Assembly (NCBI GenBank): GCA_030765065.1
Contig: CM060990.1
Coordinates: forward strand, 414,789,198-414,853,197
Length of the DNA stretch: 64,000 nt
Direction of reading: 5' to 3'
DNA from: Deroplatys truncata
Lineage: Eukaryota; Arthropoda; Insecta; Mantodea; Mantidae
The position numbers and the translations under genes were made by a program. The notes under the pieces were generated by a model, which was not told the DNA's origin, ran no database searches, and was given only the letters and a program-made list of their open reading frames with translations. This document shows positions 19,340 to 31,609 of this stretch, piece by piece; within the stretch, counting starts at the first letter, position 1; the number at the start of each line of letters is the position of its first letter.

Positions 19340-20420
19340 CTGATGAACGATGTTTTCAAATAGAGAGTATCTGGAGATGCTGTTAGTATACGGGGAAGCG
19401 CAGCAGAATGCAACGGAGGCACGTCGCCTATGCTAACAGAGGTTTCCACAGAGAACACTTCCTACGGATCACACGTTTTTGCGAGTTGCGAACCGCCTTC
19501 TGGAATCAGGAACAGTGCACAAGACACCACATCCTTGAAGAGATCACGCTGTCTGTGGCCAAGCAAAGACGGATCGTGTGACTGGCCATATCATTCAGCA
19601 TCCGCATTGTAGTACGATGGGCATTCACAGGCATTTCAATATTAGCCAATCTTCCGCTTGGAGAATACCACATGACGCAAGGTTTCACGCTTATCCTCTT
19701 AAAGTACACCAGCAGCTACTGTAGCGGGACCATGGAATAAGAGTGCGGTTTGCTAGATGGATCGTACGACAAATTCAGCAAGATCCACATTTTTTGGCAA
19801 CTGTGTTATTTACAGACGAATCAGGGTTCCACAACACAGGCCATTTAAGTCACCACAACATGCATTACTGCAGCACTGTAAACCCACATTGGATGCGAGA
19901 GGCGGCCTTACAAGTCAACGTATGCGCTGGGATATTCGGTGATCGCCTAATAGGCCCGTATATTTATGATGGGCAACTCACTGGAAATCACTATCTCCAC
20001 TTCCTACAACACCAGCTGCCTACTCTACTGGATGAAGTGCCGTTGCAGAACCAACTAACTATGTGCTACCAACGTGATGGGGCGCCAGCTCATTCGGCCC
20101 GTCGTGTAACGGCTTATCTCGATGCCACCTACCCTGAGCAATGGATCGGACGGCATGTACCAATATATTGGCCAGCACGCTCACCAGATCTAATCCCATT
20201 AGATTTCTTCTAATGGGATTATCTTAAAAATATCGTGTACCAGGAGCGGCCAATGAGTCCTCAACAGCTCAGGCAATGCATCATCTTAGTTTGCCGTAAC
20301 ATCACACCGGTCGTGTTGCATCGGGTTAGGCTGGCGATGATGGTTAGACTGAGATCTGGCATCCGCCGGCATGGCGACAAGGCCGAATTCCTATTACAAA
20401 CACATGGAGGAAACGGGTAA
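19340..20420 (+). pseudogene. DUF4817/DDE transposase (Tc1/mariner-like superfamily), broken
   Basis: The N-terminal helix-turn-helix region (DUF4817) reads EMLLVYGEAQQNATEARR from about 19,370, then breaks. The catalytic part lies in frame 19,743-20,213: FTDESGFHNTGHLSHHNMHY (first Asp), YQRDGAPAHSARRV (second Asp) and ARSPDLIPLDFF. A TAA at 20,211 replaces the residue after DFF; family text goes on to about 20,420. I count 41 residues between the second Asp and the Asp of PLDFF, if that is the third acidic residue. Such enzymes cut and paste at TA. Terminal repeats were not found for this copy. Confidence 0.75.
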
Positions 20421-20429
20421 ATTGTAAAG

Positions 20430-21790
20430 GTTTATCTGTATGATGGTCCGGCGTGATGTCATAGTCACTTTTAAATACACTACTTTGGAAACCAGAGAGA
20501 TTCATAACGATCATAATATGGGCTTGCAAACGTTTAGATTGTTTGCACGTACTGCATTTTGTAAACCCTCAGAACAATGTATTGGCTTTCTTTGGTGTGA
20601 AAGAATATCTTTAAATAGTAAAATATTATTTAATGGTGCCTTATGTTTGTAAGTTAAAACTACCATGTTATATGCACTTAATTATGATGTTCATTAAAGC
20701 AGATTCTAACAACTGACAACTTGTGTTTTAATAAAATGCACATAATTAAACTAATTAAGTGAAATGACACTTCCATGCCAAACTATCAGTTCTCGTTAAA
20801 TTTACTAAACGTAAAAAGTACCTTCGAGTGGCAGCATTTGAACATGGGATGTTCACCACTGCAGGCCAAAGCACACACTATTGAGTTACAAGTGCAAGTC
20901 AATGCACGCACAGCGGTGCAAAGCAGTAATTTCGGCCGAAATTGAAACGACACGATGCAGTGGACAGTGTTTACGGCATAGCCTGTGCAGTGCCAGGACT
21001 GCATAACTTCCCAATTGTAGACTGAAAAGACTTATCCGGTACGTATCATTAGCTACTATTGGCAACTGAAGATAACAGAGAGAAGCCAATATCTAAAGAG
21101 GAATACCAATTAGTTAATTTATAAGCTTAATGGCTTTTAATGGGTGTCGGTAGAGTGGTTCTAAAGATAATGGATAATAAATTAATTGAATTGGGTCATA
21201 CATTCAGTTAATAAGACTATAAAGTCCGATAAGCATGACATTTATTAAGGTCAGGGACTGTAAATAATAATTAGGGTGATATTAATTACTGCCTAAGTCC
21301 CCCCACGCCCTGAGAATTCAAAATTGCCAAGAAAAATGCCGACAGCCACGCCCCTCATTTGCATGAAGTATAGATCAACTTTTCCTCCCTCTGCCAGTTT
21401 AAAATAATAGAGAGATTCTGGCAGCCGATAAGTATGCTAAAGACGTTATTAATTTCCATGACAAAGAGTTGTGATAGCAACGCCGCTTTTTTGAGATTAC
21501 AAACACGCCGATAGATTATTGGCATATCCTATCTTGATTTGCATATAATATGTGGCAGAAATTTGCATATTGGCCGTCTTGCTCCGACTCCAATCCATTA
21601 TATTCCATTTTGCATAATTAATCATAATTTTGAATAATTCAACAATAATAATATTTAGTAATATATAAAAGCAATACGATTTCCTTTAGTGAGTTAAACA
21701 ACGGGATATGTTGACATCTATCTCTAACTATAAACAAAAAAATACAAATTTTATAATTAACCCCTTAGCTTAAAAATTGTAGGAATACAA
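20430..21790. other. AT-rich stretch without recognisable genes
   Basis: No domain, transposon end or RNA gene was recognised. Short frames at 20,440-21,089 look like chance. Confidence 0.5.
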
Positions 21791-21799
21791 CACCCTACA

Positions 21800-21800
<1 letters not shown>

Positions 21801-21842
<42 letters not shown>
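21801..21842. repeat. (TA)n microsatellite
   Basis: About 20 consecutive TA dinucleotides. Confidence 0.98.
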
Positions 21843-21846
<4 letters not shown>

Positions 21847-21990
21847 GTAATAAATACGCTGGCGATTGCATAGCAATTCACAAGTATTTGCATGACAGTT
21901 GCAATGTTAATTAAATCAGCGCAGTGAGAAAGAGAGAGGGAGAAGGAGAGAGACTACGCTCATATACTCATTCAAATACTGGCGAATATA

Positions 21991-22347
21991 CAGGGTGGGC
22001 CGGTTAAGTTCAGACTGTACAACATCTCTAAAACTAGGCGTTGTAGAAAGAAATGTCTTTAATAAAAGTTGCTTGATATTGTGGGGGAAAGTAAATGCTA
22101 TTATTCGGGTTTCAATTTGAGGACCTTGTGATGTTCATTTTAGAGTTAATTTAAACTGACCCAAAATATAGGTTACCATTTAAAAATTAAATTTACTCTA
22201 AAGTGATCATCATAGCGTCCCTCAGACAAAACACGTCTAATGACACTTAGTTTCCCCCATAACATCAAACAACCTTTATTAAGGACATTTGTTTCTACAA
22301 CGCTTAGTCTTGGATATAGCACAGTCTCAATTTAAATTTTTCCCCAG
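21991..22347. mobile_element. ~360-bp MITE, copy 1 (divergent)
   Basis: Starts CAGGGTGGGCCGGTTAAGTT after TA and ends with a decayed inverted copy (TTTAAATTTTTCCCCAG, then TA). Internal strings (TCTAAAACTAGGCGTTGTAG, GCTTGATATTGTGGGGGAAAG) and the near-palindromic middle match the copies at 29,455-29,814 and 44,736-45,096. TA flanks and CAGGG ends suggest mobilisation by a Tc1/mariner-type or the local DUF4817 transposase. 22,350-23,540 downstream shows nothing recognised. Confidence 0.75.
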
Positions 22348-23544
22348 TATAGCGATGTATTACGAATGTTATATGAAACTCGTATGGACGTTAAGGCGTA
22401 CCCACATGAAGACGAACGTCTCGTAACTCATCTAGATATATGTGAGCCTGTTCACTAACACATTCCTCCCCCTCTTCCAAGAATTTCAGAAAATCTGCTC
22501 TTTCACGGCTCCAGTCTGACTGTATGTTATCCAATATGTTCTAACTTCCATGTCATTTCCCTCGCACATTCGTTTGATATAAAATAATGAAATAAAGTAA
22601 TGTAATGGTAAATCATAATAAATATTTTCATAAGTACTCCAAGTACACACAACCTTCCATCCCTTTTAATCTTAACAAATAACCCTGAAAGGGAGGAACA
22701 TGTATATAACTATATACCCAAATAATTAAAATTGCTACCTCTTAGTATACGCAGTCGATGCTTCTATGATCTGTCCCTATCCTCACTTGTTCACCGCCCG
22801 TTCTTAATGTAATGTTCTTAGCTCTAATAAGAATTTTAAATCCAGGGGCTACTACATTGCATAATAAAAACAATAATTATCCTATTCCTTATGCAAAAAT
22901 AGGCATAAGAAATCTAGGCATGTTATGTACCGCATTTTGCGAAAAGTGCTGAATTGCACATCCCACGAGAATGGAAATAAAAGTACGTAGTTTGTCACAG
23001 CATAATCCATTTAAAACACGTTACCCTTTTCTAATAATTAATTTAAAATCCAGAGCCTTTTAAGCCTTTATAATGAGTTTCCTCTCAAAAGCAAAATAAA
23101 AACTTTAAATAAATGTATCATCAAACCATAAAGGTTTCCTAAGTGTATCACCGATATGTTAATTATTTTAGCAATGTTGTAAAAGCATTCCCAGAGAATG
23201 TCTCACACAATATATATCCTTAGCTATAAGTTTCACTAATGATAATAATAATTATGATGATAATAATAGCAACAATAAACTAGCATTTAAGGATTTTGGT
23301 TTACATGAAAAATCGTGTTTTGAAGTAATTTCCTTTTGAGAATACATTTAACTTAAAGTCTACATGTCTGAATAGGTCTCGCGAGAAAGCAAACCGTTTT
23401 TCACCCAGCGCATTCTATTAGCCTATAGATACACACTAAACTTTCGCCAATCAACTCACTGCTTACAAACCATTGAAGACAGGATAGCAGCCTTCCTTCA
23501 CCGAATCAATACATTCCTTACAAAAACTCAAAGAGGGAAAAATG

Positions 23545-23815
23545 AAATTGAGTTTTATTTATGGACGCTCTTTAACTGCTGTGGTTCTTAGTGTCCCATT
23601 CTATACTGGGCGTGTAATTTTCCTCAGCGGCCTCTTTATTAGGCTTGAGGTTCTTTTACGTGCCGTAAATACACGACCCGGGACCACCGACCCTACTTCC
23701 CTTCCGAGGGAAGCAATACTAAGAATTTTTAGGCCCGAAAAAAATCCATTGCCCTCCGCCGGGCTTGAAACCCGCAACCTTCGGAACTGAAGGCTAGTTA
23801 GTATAATGCCTACGC
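23545..23815 (-). mobile_element. tRNA-derived SINE (family A)
   Basis: The minus strand reads an A-box-like region, GAAGGTTGCGGGTTTCAAGCCCGGCGGAGGGCAATGG (B box inside), then a TTTTTTCGGGCCTAAA body. The head and the GGCGGAGGGC/TTTCGGGC body match the element at 63,887-64,000. 23,816-24,963 shows nothing recognised. Confidence 0.6.
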
Positions 23816-26103
23816 TTTTAAGGTGAAGTATTTTAAATATTTTTACTAAATTATGTGATTAGTGTGATTATTATGAAGTTAAAAATATAAACTAGGATAG
23901 GATACTCTATTATTTTTGTTCTGAATTTGTAAGCTAGGGTATTAATAGTTATGATCTTAAAAGCTTACTCATAGATACGGGACATATAAAAGCAGAGCAT
24001 TTAGTAAAGAAGAATCACTAGTGACAGCTCGTATATTGCTGACGCAATTTTGAATTTCACATGTTCAGCTCCTCGGAGATCACCTCGTCTTTAACTTCAC
24101 TCTACAGCTTGGAAATTTTAGCCATGGACGTATTTATTTGAAATGTACATTCTTATTCGTTTATACCTTATTTTAAACTTTTAGTATGCACTTTATTTGA
24201 GAAGTGAAATAACGGCACGACTATAGCTAATTTATATTTTAAAAATCACAGAGTTATACGTTAAATATCATGATAGGTATTAAAAGTGCTACTTGAAATG
24301 ACCGCCTCATCATAGGGAAAACATCTGTTTAAAATATGTTTTACTTTTATATAATGTTATTAAAAAACTGTATATCTGAATTTAAGTGTTGTGCCTTTCT
24401 AATAATACAGTGAATACTGAATTTATTTCCTTTAATGTGGGTTGAATATTCGAAACTTATTTGTTTTTCTTTAAGCGAAATACACGCATTTTCTAAATAT
24501 CCAGGCTTCCTAACTTCTTTAAAGATCACATAACACAACTGTTTAAGCGAATCAGAAAAATACTGTCGCCGCGATAGTAAAAAACTCTGTTGCTGTAAAA
24601 CTAAAATATATATTCCAACATTACAAACGCACTGAATTTAAATGAAACACGTATAGAAAATGCGTTTAAATATAACCTTGTGAAATATAGCAGATCCAGG
24701 TAGTATCAAGTATTTTAAAATAACAGGCATTTAGCCAGGCACAAGTGATTAAATTAAGATACAAAGACAGGCCGAACTGACGAAACGTTTAACAAGACAT
24801 ATGCTCATTCGGAATCCTACTTGTTTAAAAGATACATTCATTCAGAATCGTGATAGTTCAAAGGTCTCTGGTAATAAACAGTACTTTAATAGGTATACAT
24901 TCTTTGTTAAAGTGTTTTCATAAATTAATACAGTGCAGCTATTTAACTGAAGTAAATACGCTATACAGGGTGAATCAGCTAAAACTTGCACCGCAAATAT
25001 TTAGGAAATGGAAAGTGGTATAATATTGATATGCAGTTTTCACAGCATTGATTGGTAGTCAGAGGCTCGTACATTTAGCCTATAAACAGATTTTAATGAT
25101 ACGGATAGAGTGTATTTGTTGAGCTAACACGCAATTTTTAAATGGAACAATGCCTAGTTACGTCAATAGAATAAAGGTAGGGTAAATTAGAATGTCAGTG
25201 GCGTTTATTGCAAGATTCTAGTGCAAGTGGTTTACGAGAAATCTTATTTTGAAACTTTTACGCACAGACACTTGTACAACCTTTGGTAGCACAAGCTAAA
25301 GAAAAAACAAAAGGGAATTATAATACTTCTGTGTAGTGTTACAACTAAAGAGAACATAGCCCTTCAAAGGTTGTGTTCAAAATGACCACCGGCAGCTTGA
25401 ATACACGCTTCAAGTCCGCTATGGAAAGACTGCTGCACACGTTCTAGCATTTCAGCGGAAATTTTAGAGCAGGCAGCAGGAATACGTCGTTTCATATCGT
25501 CTGGTGCAATTGGTACATCCCTGTAGACAGTGTCTTTCAGCCTTCCCCACAGAAAAAGTCTAAAGGAGTCAGATCCGGTGAATGAGCCGGCCAAGGTACA
25601 GGTCCTCTTCGTCCAATCCAACGATCCGTTAAGACAAACTGTAGTACTTCGTGCACTATGGACTGGACAGCCATCATGTTGGTACCACAGGTTCCTCCTA
25701 GTCTGCAAAGGAACGTCTTCTAGCACCTGTGGCTGATGGTCTGTCAGGAGGCTACGATACTTGTGCGAGTTTACTGTTCCTTCTATGAACAAAGGGCCTA
25801 TGAGCTGATGGTTCACTGTCCCACACCACACGTTTTAACTCATGGACGCTGACGTTCCACCTGACGAAGCCAACGGGAATTGTCAACAGACCATTAGTGC
25901 ATGTTTCTGCGGTTTACCTGGCCATGATTAGTAAATGTTGCCTCATCACTAGGGCCCGGATTTTTAGGTGGAATAAATTTTAATTTCAGGTGTCTTATAT
26001 GCTTAAAATAGGTTATTTTGGGGTTTTTCTTGATTAAAATAGTTTTTTTTATGTTTTGCTTCGTGGATCAATACCGGCAACAATAATTTTGTTTTTCTGG
26101 CAC

Positions 26104-26594
26104 TTATTTGTGAGATTTATTTTTTGGCATGTCATCAGATACATACATTCCCAAATTTTCTGATATAAACCATTTCCTATTATCACGTAACACATTCTTA
26201 TATGAAGAAAAAGTTCTTTCAACGGAACATGACGACATTGGAGTGTAGAGAATAGATGCCCGTGGAGGAGGTTCTAAGGGTAGTCTTCCTGTGTACTTTT
26301 CTCCCTGCAATACTGAATTTATGATTTTCACATCTTCAAAACCAGGATTTCGTTGAAGGATCTTCTCCAACTTCGAAGAACATGCAACTCCCACTGCCCA
26401 GGTATTTCTTTACTGGAAACATTGCCAATGATATCTAGAGCATCTTTTAATGGCAAAGTTTTACTTTCCAACCGGAGAATAGCCCCTGGTATAAAACAAA
26501 AATTTGTCTTAATGTATGCAAGCGAAGCGGCAAGAGTGGAACACTCCAGTGATTTCTTAGCCTTGGCAATGCAGGAAGCTTCTGTTTCATACAA
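26104..26594 (-). pseudogene. hAT transposase C-terminal (hATC dimerisation) part
   Basis: Two overlapping minus frames. 26,394-26,104 shows SSCSVERTFSSYKNVLRDNR followed by NLGMYV, the conserved end of hAT transposases (an S-x-E-R-x-F-S core). 26,594-26,328 shows upstream helical sequence (ILRLESKTLPLKDALDII). A frame break separates them. The N-terminal BED finger and catalytic residues were not located. Confidence 0.7.
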
Positions 26595-27088
26595 TTCGTT
26601 GACGGAATTTTTAACGTCTTTTAAGTGCTAGGCATAGTAAATGGTCGCAGACAGCCAAGTTCCCCAGCGGGTAAGTATTGGCTCAGATGGAAGAGGGGTT
26701 GCTGGTACTTTCTCTTTGAACAATTGGAAATGGGAAACGCTGTATGTCCCAAAAATAAACATTCAAGAAAGTGGAAAAAACTTATAAAATCTATATTACA
26801 AACAATTGCCTTTAATTAAACATAAATTCTGATACTTAACATCACTGTTAACTTTTCATTCAAATATTTTTAAAAAGGACATTTGATATTGAGCACAGGC
26901 TCCTATAAAACTGTACATTTCGGTAAAGCTGTATATACCGTGCGACTAAACCAAGAGAATGCTCAATGTCCACCCAAGTTCTTGTAGTCTGATATCACTG
27001 ACACAAAGATTCATAAAATACCCTGTATTTCACATAAAGAAATTTAATCAAAGTAATTCCTTCTTTTCCTCTGCATTATCTTCGTTTG

Positions 27089-27445
27089 TCAGTGGAAGTT
27101 GAGGCACATTTTATAAGGATGGCAGATCATTGAATTCCCACCCTTTCTTGAAGACAGAGATCTTATTCCAGTCTCCTTCATCAAAAGAAGTTTCATTAGA
27201 AGCTTGCCTTTCTTGTCCGAACTGAAACATATAACTGAAGCTTCCGTTATCTTCAATTTGCTCATGTTCAGATATGTGTCACCTAAGGAAGCCAGAGCCA
27301 AGAAATCACCTTCACCCATGTTTACCACCTTAAAGGGATTTTTTACTCTAGCTGTAGCCACCATATTTACCAGTTCTTCAGACAGTATGCATTTAACATT
27401 CTTCTTCCTTTTTTCTATGATACCAAAGTCTCGATCAGAAGGCAT
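27089..27445 (-). pseudogene. SDRDFG-type fragment (possibly DUF7869-like) within the hAT element
   Basis: The minus frame begins MPSDRDFGIIEKRKKN and continues NPFKVVNMGEGDFL. I associate SDRDFG..IEK...NPF.VV with a poorly characterised insect family often found as multiple copies (possibly DUF7869). This is recall, not a search. A further minus segment at 27,950-27,759 (LCNVRFC…CAKATNMGK…RHPVD) may belong to the same gene, upstream in the same orientation. It is unclear whether it is a captured gene or an older insertion. Confidence 0.3.
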
Positions 27446-29454
27446 GTAACTATGACCGGATACTAAAAATTTGATTTCACACCAATGATTATAGATTACA
27501 GCACGTGCTGGTGGCTGCTTCGCAGCAACAGCTGTTCCTTTGTAAGTTTAATATGGCTTTCATTGAATTCTTAGTTCTGAACATCTTTTTAATTCAGTAA
27601 CTTTTCCCTTCCTTTCTATTATAACAAAGTATTGAGGAACACAGTATGGAAATGAATGCACAATATGCAAAGCACTACAATAGTAGGAGCTCACAACAGA
27701 GACGGGATCCAACAAGTACAGCTGTTGGCGCATGGCACATACAGCGTTCACCATGCCACTACCGATGGAACATACTTCCTGGTACATCTACCGGATGTCT
27801 TATGAACAGCAAGGAAACCTGTATGGTACCGCCAACTTTTCCCATGTTAGTCGCCTTGGCACATTCAGTGGTTTCCATGCAAAATCTGACATTACACAAT
27901 TTTGGCACTTTCAGCGTTTCCCACTTCCAGTCTTCAATGAGTGTTTGCATTATATATGTGTTGGGGTTTTTAAGAAAACCTTTTCGACCGAAGATATCAG
28001 GCTGTTCACGTCATCGAAGTGGCTTCTAATCTTCAAGGCGGTGCAGGCCGTGGGCCAGGCACGTAACATCTAGCATAGTTGGGTGGAAGGAGTGTAGAAC
28101 CCTCCAACCCCCCAGCCTTCAACATGTAGGCAGCAAAAGTGAAGTGTGAATCTGCAGCAATCCACTTTTTCAATAAATTTGATTCAGGCATTGTTTTACT
28201 ATACAACAATTACAAACGATTGGAGGCGATCCGTTACGCTCCTCCTGACCTTCTATCAGCAGCATCCACACTACAGTGCCGCGTAACTGTAGTAACTTGA
28301 ACTATCTGCTGGCTATAAGTGGTGGAAATAATTTTACAATGAGTTTCAATTCGAAAATAACATTCTTCATTTCGAAAAAGAAAAAACAGCTATTTAGGTT
28401 ATTTTAGGTGCCAACTCCTCATTTAGTTTTTTTTAGGTGTAATGAAATTCGCATATTCTGCTCCAGGAAATGTGAAACGAATATATATCTTGAAATGTGT
28501 TAATTAAATAGCCAGGAAAAATATAGGTTAAAACCTAGAAATCCGGGCCCTACGTCATCACTAAACAAAATACATGATGAATCTGGAGTATCATGTCTTA
28601 ATGCCCATGTACAAATGTTAACACGATTCTCAAAATCGTTTCCATGCAGCTCTTGATGAAGAGAAATGTGATAGGGATGGAACCTATGTCGATGGAGAAT
28701 GCGCAGTATACTTGCCTGACTTATGCCACTTCCACGTGCGATTGTATGGGAACTAATTTGCGGATCTACTGCAACGGCAGCCAAAATATTAATTTCTGTC
28801 TATTCTCCAGTCACTTGTTTATTTCTGTTACGTTTTCTAGGTGTTACAACACCACTTTCACGTATTTGGTTGAAGAGGTTGATAAATAATTGCCGAGATG
28901 GTTGACATCTATTGGGATACGTTTCCGCATACACGGTACAGGAACGAACTGCATTCTTCCTACACTCTCCATACACCATGAGCATGTCGGCTTTTTCTGC
29001 ATTAGTAAACACCATTTTCCACTCACAACCTTCTACTTGAACTGTCACAAACTAACTGACCAGAAAGTCGCAATGCAATCAGTGAACAGAAAACACAATG
29101 CAAGCAAACATTACAACATTGTATACCTAGCAACTAAGCAGGTTGAATGGGACAAACAATAGTCGGGGCGGAAACCACGATTTCTCGTAAACCACTTGCA
29201 CTAGAATCCTGCAACAAAGACCGTTGACATTCTAATTTACCCTACCTTTATTCTGTTGATGTAACTAGGCATTGTTCCATTTAAAAATTGTATGTTTGCT
29301 CAAAAAATATACTTTCTCAGTATTAATCAAATCTGTTTATAGGCTAAATATACGAGCCCTGACTACCAATCAATGCTGTGAAAACTGCACATCAATAGCA
29401 CTTTCCATTTCCGAAATATTTGCGGTGCAAGTTTTAGTTGATTCATCCTGTATA

Positions 29455-29814
29455 CAGGGTGGACCATTTAAGTTGATACCGTAAAGTACCTACAAAACTA
29501 AGCTTTGTAGAAAGAAGTGTCTTGAGTAAAAGCTGCTTGATATTATAGGGGCAAGTAAATGCCATCAGTCGTGTTTTGTTTGGAGGACGTTATAATGGTC
29601 ATTTAGGGTCAATTTAAATTTTAAAATGGGAACCTACAATTAGGGTGAATTTAAATTTCCTCTAAAATGACCATTGCAATGTTTTCCAAATAAAATACGA
29701 CTAATGGCATTTACTGTCCCCCATAATGTCATGCAAATTTTATTCAATACATTTCTTTCTACAAAGCTTAGTTTTGGAGATATTGTACAGTTTTAACTTA
29801 AATGGTCTACCCTG
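29455..29814. mobile_element. ~360-bp MITE, copy 2
   Basis: Ends CAGGGTGGACCATTTAAGTT and (inverted) CAGGGTAGACCATTTAAGTT with TA on both sides. It directly abuts the right end of the DUF4817 transposon, with only TATA between them. The two halves are near mirror images around 29,635. Confidence 0.9.
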
Positions 29815-31600
29815 TATGTATACAGTGAAATCAAGGAATCGTGAGGGCCATAGTTCCTTACTGATTATTACCCGATCTTCAAAAATTCCTAACTAAATTT
29901 AAAGTCTTGTTGGTAGCAAAGTCTTGTTGGAAAAATACACACTGACATTCAACGTCGGCCAAGCTGTTCAAAATAGCGTGAGTAAGAAATTTCTGTACCT
30001 CTTAGCAATTGTTGTTAGTTAGAAAGGTATAGATCCTATTATTCTGTATGCATTTACTGCGCACTAATTTGTGCGTCATGCAAGAGAACATCATGTGTAA
30101 AATCAGGTTTCTTTGTGTCCCAACATCTATTATTTTGGTACAAAAGGTAGACATATAAATGTAACCATACTTTGCCAGAAAAGAAATTAAGCGTGGGTCA
30201 GTTTATCATTTTATAAAATCCAATTATATAAATTTAACTAACTTTGATGATTACATGAAAAATAATTTGCTTACAATAAACTCCATACATAATAAGAAAG
30301 ATAAGAAAACATCAAGCGAGAAAATCACTCAATTTCGGATATAAAGTTCTCAAGTGTAAATCAACATTTTAGATGGTGCTAGAAATATGGGGATAGAGAA
30401 GGACGTTTCCCACATCTCTTATGCTAAGGTGTGTGCTTATTATCGTTGTGAGGCTACTTAGATGAGAGTCTCAACTTTGGTGGCCGGCACGCGAGCCACC
30501 GTGCGGTGGCCACAGTGTGAAAGCAAAGTACTATATACAGAAATATATGCGTAAAATACATATACCTCTAAATATGTACATACACTCATAAGGGCATGCA
30601 TACATGTACATGCACATGCATACGTCCAAGTGTACATGCATTTATAAATATACACAAGCTTAGGGGCATCCATGCATACCACACACACACACACACACAC
30701 GCACACACACACGTAGAGGTAACTGAAGTTTTACCTGACTGATTGTCTTTTCATTATTTTGAGAGATTTAAATTATTACAGGCATACCATACACACACAC
30801 ACTCTCTCCCTCCCTTTCTTTCTCTGTCTCTAAAATGCAAAGGATTCGAACTGTTTTTTAGATTCGACTATGACATTGACATGGGACTGGAATCCTTCAA
30901 CACCATCTTAGTATGTAATCCAGATGGAGATTTTCTGCAGGTCAAAACTAGGGCATGCTCTTATTTCAAATATTCATCAAGGAAAATATATAATTTTTAA
31001 TGTAGGCATGTTTCTTTTGTGAGGAAATGAAGCAAAGTGAAGTGATGAGAGACAATGTATTAGTTTCTTAAATGTGCTGCGTTATCTATTTCATGTCTTT
31101 TATAAGTTTCGTATATTACAGGAATGAAGCTGTCACGGTACACCAAGCCACACTAATGTTAAATTTTATAAAAGTTGTTAGGAGTATGAGTACGCAGACT
31201 TTAACGGCAACTTCCTGACGTTAAGCTAAAGCATAACTTCCTGTACCATTTTCCTTTACAGTGCATAGTTGCATTATTAGAAAATAAAATTAGTCAAACG
31301 TCTGATTGCGAATATGTCACCACTCCTTTGTCCTTTACTTCTGCAATTAGAATAGGGAAGTAGAGCTACAAAGGATGAGTTGTTCGTGTTTTTACCATTT
31401 CTTGGTAAAATGAGTCGTTTAGTCACAAAATGATATTCCAGGTTTGGATTCCAGCGTGTCCATGGGAATAAATTCTTGGGCATACGCTTGGTACCTGCAC
31501 AACATTGGCGTTTGTGTAGCCCGGAAGATCAGGAATGTTGTCAGTAAAACTACCTGCCTAGACACCTTGCACAACAGCCGATTCTGTCAGTGCTTCAAAT
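29815..31600. other. Non-coding stretch with (AC)n and (CT)n microsatellites
   Basis: (AC)n runs lie at 30,680-30,710 and 30,791-30,803, with a CT-rich run next to the latter. Short frames (e.g. 30,743-31,000) show no recognised domain. Confidence 0.6.
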
Positions 31601-31609
31601 GCGTTAAAT

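Larger units (their letters stand above)
25950..28552 (-). mobile_element. hAT-type DNA transposon nested in the DUF4817 element
   Basis: Ends TAGGGCCCGGATTTTTAGGT and (inverted) TAGGGCCCGGATTTCTAGGT. Eight-base flanks ctcatcac (25,942-25,949) and gtcatcac (28,554-28,561) match at seven positions, fitting hAT target duplications. The minus strand encodes a hAT C-terminal dimerisation region, confirming the class. Other minus-strand segments are hard to place, so it may carry unrelated sequence. Confidence 0.8.
25364..29048 (-). pseudogene. DUF4817/DDE transposase, split by hAT insertion
   Basis: The N-terminal part (29,048-28,562) begins FTNAEKADMLMVYGECRKNA, the DUF4817 helix-turn-helix, and runs up to an ILFSDD catalytic motif cut by the insertion. 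The reading resumes at 25,945 with TNHGQ-type sequence and continues through WCGTVNHQLIGPLFIEGTV, QHDGCPVHSA (second catalytic Asp) and FLWGRLKDTVY. The third acidic region is disrupted (frame errors around 25,600). Dead twice over: insertion and point decay. Confidence 0.8.
24966..29450 (-). mobile_element. DUF4817/DDE DNA transposon with terminal inverted repeats, interrupted by a hAT element
   Basis: The left end CAGGGTGAATCAGCTAAAAC and right end (reverse complement CAGGATGAATCAACTAAAAC) are inverted repeats of at least 40 bp, each bordered by TA. The transposase lies on the minus strand. A 2.6-kb insertion at 25,950-28,552 splits it. Without the insertion the element would be about 1.9 kb, a normal size for the group. 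Confidence 0.85.
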
